Source of the DNA: Erysipelotrichaceae bacterium
Lineage (GTDB): Bacteria; Bacillota_I; Bacilli_A; Erysipelotrichales; Erysipelotrichaceae
Assembly (NCBI GenBank): GCA_017445225.1
Contig: JAFSUN010000014.1
Location: 1 to 64,000, forward strand
Reading direction: 5' to 3'
Length of the DNA stretch: 64,000 nucleotides
The notes beneath the pieces are model-generated. The model had not been told where the DNA came from. It did no database searches and saw nothing but the letters and a program-made list of their open reading frames with translations. The translations under genes and the position numbers were made by a program. Shown piece after piece: positions 18,514-27,119 of this stretch; position 1 is the first letter of the stretch; every line of letters starts with the position of its first letter.

Positions 18514-19599
18514 TCAGCTGCGGTCATTGTCGATGATCCGACAGTGTTTGTCGACCTGATTCAAGACTTCACAGCCTTCTTCCGTTACCAGAACGAGATC
18601 TTCAATGCGGACGCCGAATTCTCCAGGCAGATAAATACCCGGTTCAATGGAGAAGATCATGCCCGGTTTTGCCTCAGCGGTATTGGTACTGCTGACATCA
18701 CCCTGCTCATGCTCCTTCTGACCGATGAAGTGGCCCAATCGATGAGTAAAGTATTTTCCGTATCCGGCTTCGGAGATGACATTACGGGCAGCAGCATCGA
18801 TATCGCAGAGTCTGACTCCGGGCTTAATAATGCTTTCGGCAGTCTCATTGGCCTTTCTCACCAGATCATGGATCATCTTCTGTTTATCCGTAACCTTACC
18901 ATAGAAATATGTTCTGGTCATGTCCGAGCAGTAATCATCCTTCAAACAGCCGATGTCAAACAGCACGGCATCCCCCCTCTTGAGGATGGTATCATCAGGT
19001 TCATGGTGGGGATCGGCACCATTGGCGCCGAAGGAGACGATCGGGGCAAAGCTGACTCCCTGACAGCCGTATTTAAGGTATTCGTTTCTGATGAAGCCGG
19101 CGACTTCCTTCTCGCTCATTCCTTCCCGGACATGGCGGCTGGCGGTCTCCATTACGATGTCATTGATCCGGCTGGCTTCTCTCATCCGGCGGATCTCATC
19201 ATGATCCTTAATGGCCCGGCAGTCATCAACACAGTCGCTGCCGAGAACTGTTACCGTGTTCTTGAGCCTTTCCTGCAGAGGGATCAGGAATCTGGCCGGC
19301 CACAGCTTGTCAATGCCCAGGCGGCCCGGAATGATTCTTTCAGCGATCTTCCCTACCGAATCTTCACTGTCGGAATACCAGACCGTTTCCAGCTCATTTT
19401 CCGGCAGTACAAACAGGTTATTGGCAAATAGGCACGCTTTCCCGTCCTTAGACAGTAACAGCGCCCAGAGCCTTTCAAATGGCTCTACGTAGATCTGCGT
19501 GAGATAACGGATGCTTAAGGGATCGGAAATGATGAGCTGATCCAGCTCTCTCCTTTTCATCTCCCCAATGACTCTCTGTAGTCTTTCCTGATTTATCAT
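18514..19599 (-). CDS. Xaa-Pro aminopeptidase/dipeptidase, M24B family
   Basis: A 361-residue cytoplasmic metallopeptidase that removes residues next to proline from peptides. The N-terminal creatinase-like domain (about 1-125) precedes the pita-bread catalytic domain. All five metal ligands are recognisable: the two Asp in FDIGCLKDDYCSDMTR, His in HRLGHFIG, and Glu in SIEPGIYLPG and VRIEDLV. Length fits PepQ/PepP-like proteins of Firmicutes; the exact substrate (dipeptide or longer) cannot be told. It begins 5 bases after coaD and ends the rodA-rsmD-coaD run, followed by a terminator. Confidence 0.92.
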   Translation of the reverse strand: MINQERLQRVIGEMKRRELDQLIISDPLSIRYLTQIYVEPFERLWALLLSKDGKACLFANNLFVLPENELETVWYSDSEDSVGKIAERIIPGRLGIDKLWPARFLIPLQERLKNTVTVLGSDCVDDCRAIKDHDEIRRMREASRINDIVMETASRHVREGMSEKEVAGFIRNEYLKYGCQGVSFAPIVSFGANGADPHHEPDDTILKRGDAVLFDIGCLKDDYCSDMTRTYFYGKVTDKQKMIHDLVRKANETAESIIKPGVRLCDIDAAARNVISEAGYGKYFTHRLGHFIGQKEHEQGDVSSTNTAEAKPGMIFSIEPGIYLPGEFGVRIEDLVLVTEEGCEVLNQVDKHCRIIDNDRS

Positions 19600-19604
19600 G
19601 ATCC

Positions 19605-20081
19605 TTACCTGAAAAGATCTTCCAGGATCTTCTTAACGTTTTCCGGAACGAACATTGAAATGTCACCGTGGTTCTTGGCGATCGTCTTGACGGTGGAACT
19701 GGAAAGGAATGACAGATAAGGCTTGGAAACCAGGAATACGGTCTCGATCTCCGGCTCCAGCGTCATGTTGGCAGTGGCCAGCTGCAGTTCATATTCGTAG
19801 TCCGTGACGGCCCGGATGCCTCTTAACAGGATACGGCAGTCCAGACTCTTGGCGACTTCAACAGTCAGTCCATCGCCGATCTCCACTCTGACATTCTTAA
19901 GATGATGGGTGGAGTCTTCGATCATCTTCTTTCTTTCTTCCATGGAAAACAGGCTGTTCTTCTCCTCGTTGACCATCAGCAGAATGATGAGCTCGTCAAA
20001 GAGGACGCTGCCTCTTTCAATGATGTCCAGATGTCCCAGGGTGATGGGATCAAAGGATCCCGCATAAATGGCTCGCTGCAT
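19605..20081 (-). CDS. coaD: Phosphopantetheine adenylyltransferase
   Basis: Converts 4'-phosphopantetheine and ATP to dephospho-CoA, the fourth step of coenzyme A synthesis, in the cytoplasm. The 158-residue protein begins with the nucleotidyltransferase signature AIYAGSFDPITLGHLDII and carries the conserved RGIRAVTDYEYELQLA segment and the SSSTVK motif (ISSTxVR-like). AAAGGAG precedes the ATG, and only 2 bases separate it from rsmD, a common pairing in bacteria. The last CoA enzyme, CoaE, is found at 57236-58630 as part of a fusion protein. Confidence 0.97.
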   Translation of the reverse strand: MQRAIYAGSFDPITLGHLDIIERGSVLFDELIILLMVNEEKNSLFSMEERKKMIEDSTHHLKNVRVEIGDGLTVEVAKSLDCRILLRGIRAVTDYEYELQLATANMTLEPEIETVFLVSKPYLSFLSSSTVKTIAKNHGDISMFVPENVKKILEDLFR

Positions 20082-20083
20082 AA

Positions 20084-20632
20084 TTAACTCCTTTTTACGT
20101 ATGTTATTCTGGAAATGCCGTAGACGGCTGACTTGCTGATACGCAGGCCTTCAGGCTCCCGGATCTCCTCTTCTTTCCGGGTCTCCACGATGATGGTTCC
20201 CTCCGGTTTCAGAAGCTGGCGGTCGCGCAGTTCTTCCAGCAGTTCACTGCCCAGCTGAAAGCGGTATGGCGGATCAATGAAAATATAATCAAACGACCTT
20301 CCTTCAGCCCCTAAACGGGCCAGGGCGGTCTTATAGGAACACTTGAGGATCTCGGTTTCCGATGCCAGATCCAGATCTCTGACATTGGCGTTTATGACGG
20401 CGATGGCCTGAGCACTGTTGTCTACCAGTACGGCCCTTTCCATGCCGCGGGAGATGGCCTCCAGAGCCATGGCGCCGCTGCCGGCAAAAAGGTCAAGAAA
20501 AAGCCCGCCATCAAAAAAGGTACCGAGATGCGAGAAGACCGCTTCTCTGACCTTTTCCGTGGTCGGACGGGTATTGTCACCGGACAGGGTTCTGATCTGG
20601 CGGTTGCGCAGGTATCCAGCCGTTATTCTCAT
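20084..20632 (-). CDS. rsmD: 16S rRNA guanine-966 N2-methyltransferase RsmD
   Basis: A 182-residue SAM-dependent methyltransferase acting on 16S rRNA in 30S assembly. It begins MRITAGYLRNRQIRTL and contains RPTTEKVREAVFSHL, the SAM-binding loop LDLFAGSGAMALEAISRG and the catalytic FIDPPY motif, all diagnostic for RsmD. Its ATG overlaps the rodA-like stop by 4 bases and coaD follows directly. Confidence 0.95.
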   Translation of the reverse strand: MRITAGYLRNRQIRTLSGDNTRPTTEKVREAVFSHLGTFFDGGLFLDLFAGSGAMALEAISRGMERAVLVDNSAQAIAVINANVRDLDLASETEILKCSYKTALARLGAEGRSFDYIFIDPPYRFQLGSELLEELRDRQLLKPEGTIIVETRKEEEIREPEGLRISKSAVYGISRITYVKRS

Positions 20633-21870
20633 CTGGCCTTTTCCTTGTACTTGCAGAGAATGTTCTGGCAGCAGCCTAAAAGGAACATTACCGTTAACAG
20701 TGAGGCACCGCCTCTGGACAGCAGGATCAGCGGTACGCCGGTCAGCGGGATCAGGGCACTGATGCCGCCGATGTTCAGGAACATGTGAATGAAGACATAG
20801 GAGAAGGTACCGATCAGCAGGACCTTTTCCCTTTCCAGCTTGGCGACCAGAGCAGTCCTCAAAAGCTTGAACATGATGATGAAATAAGGGATGAAGACGA
20901 AGGCAATACCGATCAGGCCCAGTTCCTCGACGATGACCGCGAAGATGTAGTCCGCATCAGCTGAGGCCAGATAGCCGTATTTCTGAATCGAGTTGCCCAG
21001 CCCGACACCGAAGATGTTGCCTCTGGCAATGCCAAGCAAACTGTTCAGTAATTCCTGCGAATAGCCGAAACGGTCCCACAGCGGATCACCGGCTGAGATG
21101 AAACGGTACATCTGATAGCCGAACTTGGACCAGATCTTGTTGATCAGGGAATGATTCTGCAGAAACAGCGCAAAGGCTTCGGAGTTAAGATAGTTCTTGA
21201 CGCCCGGTCTCATCAGGATGATGGTAGAAACGAAGATCACAGCGACGATCACCACGATGCCGATCTGCCAGCGCTTATAGAGCTTGTTGTCGGGGATCAA
21301 AAGACAGATGCTGGCGATGCCAATCAGGGCAAAGCCGGAGCCGAAGTCATGCTGAAGGAGAATGATGATGCCGACATAGACCAGCGTGGTGACCACTGGG
21401 ATCCTGACCAGATCCCAGGCCTTTACGGCCTTCTTGGTCCTGATGTCACAGGTAAAGACCGCCACCGTCATGATGATGGCCGCCTTGCAGAATTCACTGG
21501 GCTGAATGGTGATGTTGATGACCGGAATACGGATCCAGGCATAGGCGCCGCCTACCGGGTTAAACAGTCGACAGCTCAACAGTGCCAGCAACAGCGCTCC
21601 CAGGACCATGGTTATGTACTTGGTAACTTTTTTAAAGTCAAAGTGATAGATCATGTAGTAATAGAGCACGATGCCGGCAATGACGTAAACAAACTGCTTG
21701 CCGGCCGTCAGAATGACGTCCTTGACGATCGAATCATGACTGCTCATGGATGCACTGGAGATCATTACCAGTGAAAAGGCCAGAAGGAATAGAACACTTG
21801 CCGTCAGCAGCCGGTCGGGGTTCTTTCTCTTCGGGGTCCGTGGTTTATTCTTAACAACTGTCTGTGTCAT
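20629..21870 (-). CDS. SEDS-family cell-wall glycosyltransferase (RodA/FtsW)
   Basis: A 413-residue polytopic membrane protein with about ten hydrophobic helices after a short basic cytoplasmic N-terminus (KNKPRTPKRKN). SEDS proteins polymerise lipid II into glycan strands, partnered by class B PBPs. Family landmarks include INITIQPSEFCKAAIIM, the extracellular loop with GIARGNIFGVGLGNSIQKYGY and ASADADYIFAVIVEELG, and PLTGVPLILLSRGGAS near the C-terminus. This last set is shared by FtsW and RodA; the neighbourhood does not decide which, though FtsW-like sequence is somewhat favoured by the SRGGAS ending. GAGGATAACAG precedes the ATG. It heads a four-gene run with rsmD, coaD and the M24 peptidase. 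Confidence 0.92.
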   Translation of the reverse strand: MTQTVVKNKPRTPKRKNPDRLLTASVLFLLAFSLVMISSASMSSHDSIVKDVILTAGKQFVYVIAGIVLYYYMIYHFDFKKVTKYITMVLGALLLALLSCRLFNPVGGAYAWIRIPVINITIQPSEFCKAAIIMTVAVFTCDIRTKKAVKAWDLVRIPVVTTLVYVGIIILLQHDFGSGFALIGIASICLLIPDNKLYKRWQIGIVVIVAVIFVSTIILMRPGVKNYLNSEAFALFLQNHSLINKIWSKFGYQMYRFISAGDPLWDRFGYSQELLNSLLGIARGNIFGVGLGNSIQKYGYLASADADYIFAVIVEELGLIGIAFVFIPYFIIMFKLLRTALVAKLEREKVLLIGTFSYVFIHMFLNIGGISALIPLTGVPLILLSRGGASLLTVMFLLGCCQNILCKYKEKAR

Positions 21871-22155
21871 CTGTTATCCTCGCGTAAATATACATAATAA
21901 TTATATACAAAAACAGCCGGGAAAGAACCAGAAATTATATTAATCAGTTTTCATATCTGCCTTTAGCAGGTAAAACGCTTTCATTTCATTTCAAGGGAAA
22001 ACCGCACTATCTGACCGCCTATTTCGGCAGGTTTTAAGCGTATTTTCCTTGTGAAATGTTGGTATTTATGTAAGAATATATATGTTAAACATCGTATTAA
22101 TAATGAACTTCATATTTGAACGGAATTAATTAATGTTTAATTAAGGAGGTTTTAA

Positions 22156-22707
22156 ATGCGAATAGATTCAAGTAATATTATTCTTGATCCCAATCCTGTA
22201 TTGAGAGAAAAAGCCCGGGAAGTTCCCCTTCCCCTGAGTGATGAAGACCGTCAGACTTTGACGGACATGCTGGAATACGTCAGAAACTCCCATGATGAGG
22301 AGTTCTGTAAGGAATATAATGTGAGAGCTTCCGTCGGCATTGCTGCGCCGCAGATCGGACTCTCCAGGAAAATGCTGGCAATATCGATCGCTGACGAGGA
22401 CAGCAGCGTGGAATTTGCTCTGGTCAATCCGCGGATCATCGCCAACTCTACCAAGAAAAGCTATCTGGAAAACGGAGAAGCCTGTTTAAGCGTCGTCCCT
22501 GATGTTGAGGGAATCGTTCCCCGTTATGCCAGAATTACCGTCAGAGCCTATAATCTGCTTGATGACCAGGTAGAAGACATCAGACTTTCCGGTTACCCGG
22601 CCATCGTTATGCAGCATGAGATCGATCATCTGTATGGCAAGCTTTATTATGACCACATCAACAAGAACAATCCCTGGATGGAACCGCTTAATGCCATCCC
22701 GATCTGA
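22156..22707 (+). CDS. def: Peptide deformylase
   Basis: Removes the formyl group from the N-terminal methionine of new proteins, using a bound Fe(II)/Zn ion. All three signature motifs are present in the 183-residue protein: motif 1 GIAAPQIGL, motif 2 NGEACLSV (Cys ligand) and motif 3 QHEIDHLYG (two His ligands and catalytic Glu). The ECxxV/HExDH combination and the length fit the Gram-positive type II enzyme. An AAGGAGG site precedes the ATG. The divergent 285-base gap to the rodA-like gene is A+T-rich and holds the promoters; I cannot fix them. rnj follows at once. Confidence 0.97.
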   Translation: MRIDSSNIILDPNPVLREKAREVPLPLSDEDRQTLTDMLEYVRNSHDEEFCKEYNVRASVGIAAPQIGLSRKMLAISIADEDSSVEFALVNPRIIANSTKKSYLENGEACLSVVPDVEGIVPRYARITVRAYNLLDDQVEDIRLSGYPAIVMQHEIDHLYGKLYYDHINKNNPWMEPLNAIPI

Positions 22708-22724
22708 TGCTGACAGGAGGAAAA

Positions 22725-24467
22725 ATGCCTAATACCAGAAAATACAACAGCAGGACTCTGAACAGTTATCTGCCTACCGACACCCTGATATTCGCATTGG
22801 GCGGTTTGTGTGAGATCGGAAAGAACACCTATTGCATCCAGTGCCAGGATGAGATCATCATCGTCGATGCCGGACTGATCTTCCCCGATGAAGATCTTTT
22901 GGGCGTTGACTATGTCATTCCGGACTATACCTATCTCATCCGCAATCAGGACAAGATCAAGGCTCTGTTTCTGACCCACGGTCATGAAGACCATATCGGC
23001 GGTATCCCCTATCTGCTCAAGGTCTGCAACATTCCGGCCATCTATGCCTCCAAGTTCACCGCCGGCCTGATTGAGAAGAAACTGGAAGAGCACCGCATGT
23101 CGGGACGCTATACCATCAACATCATTGATCATAACTCCCGCTTCGACTCCAAGCATTTCCACGTGGCCTTCTTTGACATCATCCACTCGATACCTGACTC
23201 TCTTGGCATTGCCATCAGAACGCCCAACGGCTGGATCATGACTACCGGCGACTTCAAGTTTGACCTGACGCCGATCGGCAGCAACTCCGACTATCAGGTC
23301 ATCTCCTTCATGGGCCAGTTCGGTATCGATCTGCTGCTGTCAGACTCCACCAACTCGGCTGTTCAGGGCTTCTCGATCTCTGAGAAGCAGGTTGCCAAGT
23401 CGATCATGGACATCATGGAAAAGACCCGGGGCCGACTGATCATCGCCACCTTCTCCAGCAACGTCCACCGCATTCAGCAGATCGTCTCTGCTACGATTTC
23501 CTGCGGACGCAAGATCTGCGTCATCGGCCGTTCCATGGAAACGGTCGTCCAGATCGGCCGCGATCTCGGCCACATCCGGGCGGATGATTCTGATTTCATC
23601 TCCTATACTGAACTTGATAACTATCCGGCCAACAAGCTGGTGATCCTGTGTACCGGCAGCCAGGGTGAGCCGATGGCCGCTCTGAGCCGCATGGCCAACG
23701 CTTCCCACCGCTTCGTTACCATCATCCCCGGCGATACCATCGTCTTCTCCAGCAATCCGATTCCGGGCAATGCCAGCAGCATCAACGGCATCGTCAATAA
23801 CCTGACCAGACTGGGAGCCAACGTCCTGACCAACTCGCTGCTGAATAACCTGCATACGACCGGCCACGCCTCTCAGGATGAACAGAAACTGATGCTGCAG
23901 CTGGTCAAGCCGAAATTCTTCATGCCGATGCACGGCGAATACCGGATGTTAAGAATGCATGCCGATACGGCTGTTGAAGTCGGCATTCCGGAAGAGAACA
24001 TCTTCATCTGTTCCAACGGCGACGTTGTCGTTCTCAGGGACCATGAGTGCTATCTGCTGGATAACTACCGCATTCAGACCGATGACATCTATATCGACGG
24101 AACCGATTCCTCCGGTGTCGCTACGGCCGTTCTGAAGGACCGTCAGGTGCTGGCCGACAGCGGACTGGTCAGCGTCATCGTGACCATCGACTCCCGTACC
24201 AACAGCATCCTGTGCCGTCCGAACATCGTCTCCCGCGGCTTCATCTTCATCAAGGAAGGTCAGACGCTGTTAAAGGAAGCGGAAATGATCGTCTATGAAG
24301 CCTTAAGAAAGAAGATGGCACAGAAGACCACCTTCGGTGAACTGAAGAACTGCATCCGTGAATCTCTGGAACCCTACTTCTTCAGCAAGACCCACCGTAA
24401 TCCGATCATCATCCCGGTCATTCTCAATCATAAGGATGCCATTGCGATGCTGCGCAACCGTACTTAG
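22725..24467 (+). CDS. rnj: Ribonuclease J
   Basis: A 580-residue metallo-beta-lactamase/beta-CASP ribonuclease (5'-3' exo- and endonuclease) of mRNA decay and rRNA maturation in Firmicutes. The zinc-binding motif is LTHGHEDHIGG, followed by GDFKFDLTP and LLLSDSTNS. The beta-CASP part contains GRSME and TGSQGEP, and the third His region is HTTGHASQDE and MPMHGEYRM. The C-terminal domain is present. I take the ATG at 22725 with AGGAGG 4 bases upstream; an earlier in-frame ATG at 22707 overlaps the def stop but has no ribosome site. It cannot be told from sequence alone whether this is J1 or J2. A terminator follows. Confidence 0.95.
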   Translation: MPNTRKYNSRTLNSYLPTDTLIFALGGLCEIGKNTYCIQCQDEIIIVDAGLIFPDEDLLGVDYVIPDYTYLIRNQDKIKALFLTHGHEDHIGGIPYLLKVCNIPAIYASKFTAGLIEKKLEEHRMSGRYTINIIDHNSRFDSKHFHVAFFDIIHSIPDSLGIAIRTPNGWIMTTGDFKFDLTPIGSNSDYQVISFMGQFGIDLLLSDSTNSAVQGFSISEKQVAKSIMDIMEKTRGRLIIATFSSNVHRIQQIVSATISCGRKICVIGRSMETVVQIGRDLGHIRADDSDFISYTELDNYPANKLVILCTGSQGEPMAALSRMANASHRFVTIIPGDTIVFSSNPIPGNASSINGIVNNLTRLGANVLTNSLLNNLHTTGHASQDEQKLMLQLVKPKFFMPMHGEYRMLRMHADTAVEVGIPEENIFICSNGDVVVLRDHECYLLDNYRIQTDDIYIDGTDSSGVATAVLKDRQVLADSGLVSVIVTIDSRTNSILCRPNIVSRGFIFIKEGQTLLKEAEMIVYEALRKKMAQKTTFGELKNCIRESLEPYFFSKTHRNPIIIPVILNHKDAIAMLRNRT

Positions 24468-24472
24468 TATCT

Positions 24473-24501
24473 AACCCGTTTCCCCCTGAAACGGGTTTTT
24501 T
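24473..24501 (+). terminator. Terminator after rnj
   Basis: AACCCGTTTC-CCCCT-GAAACGGGTT followed by TTTT: a perfect 10-bp stem ending in a T-run, 5 bases after the stop codon. Confidence 0.95.
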
Positions 24502-24524
24502 CATGAGCCAAACGGGAATGAATA

Positions 24525-24533
24525 TGCTAAAAT
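24525..24533 (+). promoter_or_regulatory. Possible extended -10 for a leaderless metallophosphoesterase mRNA
   Basis: TGCTAAAAT resembles TGnTATAAT. A start about 7 bases downstream would fall on the A of the ATG at 24540, and no Shine-Dalgarno sequence lies between. Leaderless transcription is inferred. Confidence 0.4.
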
Positions 24534-24539
24534 GATTTC

Positions 24540-25391
24540 ATGAAAAAGAAATTGATTATTATATTGTCCTGCATAGTATTACTGGGGACCATTACAGTCA
24601 TATCCTACAGCAAGGCGGCGATCTTCAACCTGACGGATTTCCGGGTCAAGTACCTCGACATCAGCTCGTCAGAGCTTCCCGCCAGTTTCAACAATGCGAG
24701 CGTAATGTTCTTCTCCGATCTGGAATATGGGACTTACTTCCGGGAAAAACGGCTGGACAAGTTCATCAGGGAAGTTGAGAATCTGAATGCTGATGTCGTC
24801 ATCTTCGGCGGCGATCTGTTCGACAAGGTCTTCTCTCCCTATAATGAAGATGTCGAAAAACTGACGGAAAGTCTTTCTAAGATCAAGGCGCCTTTTGGCA
24901 AGTTCGCCATTCTCGGAGACTTTGATCAGGTCACCGATCAGCGCAAGGCTCTGGCTACCAAGATCCTCAATGATGCGGGATTCGAACTGCTTGACAATAA
25001 TCCGATCGCCCTTCATCATGATACCAATGAGTTCATCAATCTGATCGGAATCAACTACTTTGAAGGAGACATCGACATGTCCGAGCACTTCCTCAGTGCC
25101 CAGCCTACCCAGTATAACCTGACCGTCATCCATGGCGCTGCCGTCTTCGATATTCTGCCGATCGGCATGAGCGATTATACCCTGAGCGGTCACAGCCACC
25201 ACATGCAGGTCAATCTTCCGCTGATGGTAAACCGGGAAGATTACCAGCAGACCGCCAAGTACACCACCGGCAAGGTCACTCAGAGCAATGCCACGATGTA
25301 CATCACCAAAGGTGTCGGTACGACCGATAAGGATTACCGCTTCTTCTCGGATCCCGAAATCGTATTTCTCAGATTCAAGGCGACCCGATAA
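24540..25391 (+). CDS. Divergent membrane-anchored metallophosphoesterase
   Basis: A 283-residue protein with an N-terminal membrane anchor (about 4-24) and a calcineurin-like phosphoesterase fold resembling the YaeI/YkuE type. Seen motifs are FSDLEYG (60-62: Asp-Leu-Glu where the family has Asp-x-His), GGDLFD (90-95, intact), GDFD (126-129, where GNH[DE] is normal), VIHGAAVFD and an intact SGHSHHMQ. Two usual metal or catalytic histidines are therefore replaced, so metal use or activity may differ. The substrate is unknown. It follows the rnj terminator and precedes a small zinc-ribbon gene. Confidence 0.8.
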   Translation: MKKKLIIILSCIVLLGTITVISYSKAAIFNLTDFRVKYLDISSSELPASFNNASVMFFSDLEYGTYFREKRLDKFIREVENLNADVVIFGGDLFDKVFSPYNEDVEKLTESLSKIKAPFGKFAILGDFDQVTDQRKALATKILNDAGFELLDNNPIALHHDTNEFINLIGINYFEGDIDMSEHFLSAQPTQYNLTVIHGAAVFDILPIGMSDYTLSGHSHHMQVNLPLMVNREDYQQTAKYTTGKVTQSNATMYITKGVGTTDKDYRFFSDPEIVFLRFKATR

Positions 25392-25443
25392 CCACTCAAG
25401 GGCTTCTGCGGAAGCCTTTATGTTTCCCCTGGAGGTAATCAGC

Positions 25444-25719
25444 ATGAAATGTCCCTATTGCGGCCGGGAAATGACACCGGGATACATTCAGTCAGCCAGA
25501 CGTGTTTACTTTACGGAAACACCTCACGAGCTTTTCTTCTGGCCCTTGAAGAAAGATAAGACGATAACCCGGGAGAACATCTGGTCACCAACCAGCCCGG
25601 CCTATCACTGTGCAAACTGTAAGAAGGTCATGTCGATTACAGCGGTGAAAAAGCAGAATTCAGATAACATGAAAAAACCGTCAGATCAGTTTCTGACGGT
25701 TTTTTTGAACTTTAATTAA
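25444..25719 (+). CDS. Small zinc-ribbon protein, DUF6487-like
   Basis: I choose the ATG at 25444, which has GGAGG upstream and gives 91 residues. The protein starts MKCPYCGREMTPGYIQS and has a second pair in YHCANCKK, so Cys-x2-Cys ... Cys-x2-Cys forms a probable zinc ribbon. The aromatic-rich middle (HELFFWPL) is typical of the small DUF6487-like proteins common in Firmicutes; their function is unknown. The last 20 or so codons run through a rho-independent terminator hairpin before the first stop, so the native C-terminal tail is odd and may be a by-product of losing an earlier stop. Confidence 0.75.
   Translation: MKCPYCGREMTPGYIQSARRVYFTETPHELFFWPLKKDKTITRENIWSPTSPAYHCANCKKVMSITAVKKQNSDNMKKPSDQFLTVFLNFN
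25672..25706. terminator. Bidirectional terminator between zinc-ribbon gene and uracil permease
   Basis: AAACCGTCAGA (25675-25685) pairs with TCTGACGGTTT (25692-25702) and is flanked by an A-run and a T-run, so it can work on both strands. It lies inside the last codons of the zinc-ribbon frame and just after the uracil permease stop. Confidence 0.92.
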
Positions 25720-25722
25720 TTA

Positions 25723-27105
25723 TTATTGATTCTTCTTGTCGCCGATTGATAACAGAGCGTTAAGCAGAATACCGAAGATGGAAGCACCGGCGATATCAGG
25801 AATGTTGATTCCGAAGAACGGGATGTTTCCGCCGAACTGGAAGTGTCCGCCTAAGCCGATGATCATGATGCAGGCGATGACGGCGATGTTCTTACTGGAG
25901 AACATGTCAACCTTCTTTTCGATCATGATGGCGATACCCTGAGCAGCGATGGCACCGAACAGATAGACTTCCAGACCGCCGATGACCGGCTTCGGGATGG
26001 CGTAGATGCCCTTGATCAGAGGTGTAAAGCAGGATACGATCATGGCGATGATGGCAGCACACTGAATGACCGGTACGGAGAATACTCTGGTAATGGCCAT
26101 GGTGGAGATGTTTTCACCGTAGTTGGTGCCAGCCGGGCCGCCGACGAATCCGGCGACCATGTCACACAGACCGTCACCGATCAGGTTCTTGTCGAGCATG
26201 TCGATCAGGCTGTAATCCATCTTCTTGCCCTTCTTCTTGGCAACGTCCTGAACATAGATGTCCAGCTGATACATGTGAGCGGTTGATTCCGGAATGGTGG
26301 CGATGGCGATCGGCATGATGCCTACCAATGCAGCCATGGAAACCTTAGGCAGCGTGAAGGCCGGAATGGCGAACGGGCCGAAGGAAGCCAGGGAATTAAG
26401 AGCCTCGTCGGAAATGGTTCTGAAGACGTTGACACCGCCTAAGGCGAAGGCACCGGCAGTCAGACAGCCGCAGGCAGCGCCCAGCAGCAGCGGAAGCTGT
26501 CCCAGGAAGCCCTTGAGATATATTGAGAACAGAATCGTTGATAATAACGTTACCAGAGAAACGATCAGCCAGACAGTATCAGCGCCCTGAACTTCGCAGG
26601 CAACGGCATCTCCCAGAGCATTGCCAGCCAGGGACAGACCGATGATCATGGCAACCGGACCGGTGATGGTCGCCGGCAGGATCTTTTCAACGGTTTCCTT
26701 ACCGAATCTTCTTACCAGTAAGCCGGCAGCGATGGATACGAAGCCGCTCATGATGATGCCGAACTGAGCCTTGGAAATGATCTCAGCCGGTAAGATGCCG
26801 GTAGCGTTGGCCTGAGCAAGCTGTTCAGGGGTGCATTCGGCAGCCGCCATGGACATGACAGCGGCCAAATAGGCAAAGCTGGAGCCGTAATACAGCGGGA
26901 TCTTTCCTCCGGTAATGAAGGTAAAGCACAGAGTTGCCAGACCGGATGCGAAGATGGTAGTTGATACCTGGAATTTGGTGATGAGGGCTACCGTAATGGT
27001 GGCCGGGAACATGACGATCACCTGCTGTAAGGCATACAGCAGCAGTTTACCGGTTTCCGGTCTTTCGGTTGGCAGGTAGCCGTAGACATCGTTTTTCTTA
27101 GTCAT
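25723..27105 (-). CDS. uraA: Uracil permease (NCS2 family)
   Basis: A 460-residue polytopic membrane protein importing uracil, probably with protons. NCS2 landmarks include the QQVIVMFPATITVALIT segment near the N-terminus, PATITGPVAMIIGLSLAG, the signature GIMPIAIATIPESTAHMYQ with the transport Glu, and the NYGENISTMAITRV motif. The start at 27105 has GAGGAG upstream. An alternative ATG at 27123 overlaps the pyrR stop (ATGA) and cannot be excluded. Lying directly after pyrR, it should be repressed by pyrimidines through the pyr leader. Confidence 0.95.
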   Translation of the reverse strand: MTKKNDVYGYLPTERPETGKLLLYALQQVIVMFPATITVALITKFQVSTTIFASGLATLCFTFITGGKIPLYYGSSFAYLAAVMSMAAAECTPEQLAQANATGILPAEIISKAQFGIIMSGFVSIAAGLLVRRFGKETVEKILPATITGPVAMIIGLSLAGNALGDAVACEVQGADTVWLIVSLVTLLSTILFSIYLKGFLGQLPLLLGAACGCLTAGAFALGGVNVFRTISDEALNSLASFGPFAIPAFTLPKVSMAALVGIMPIAIATIPESTAHMYQLDIYVQDVAKKKGKKMDYSLIDMLDKNLIGDGLCDMVAGFVGGPAGTNYGENISTMAITRVFSVPVIQCAAIIAMIVSCFTPLIKGIYAIPKPVIGGLEVYLFGAIAAQGIAIMIEKKVDMFSSKNIAVIACIMIIGLGGHFQFGGNIPFFGINIPDIAGASIFGILLNALLSIGDKKNQ

Positions 27106-27119
27106 AAAATTAACTCCTC

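Noticed and set aside
18544-19431. Long plus-strand open frame (295 codons) opposite the M24 peptidase gene
   Set aside because: The minus strand has all M24 metal motifs; the plus frame has no ribosome site and no family resemblance.
21968-21981. Possible cre site GTAAAACGCTTTCA before def
   Set aside because: Two of the fixed outer bases mismatch, and no metabolic gene is next to it.
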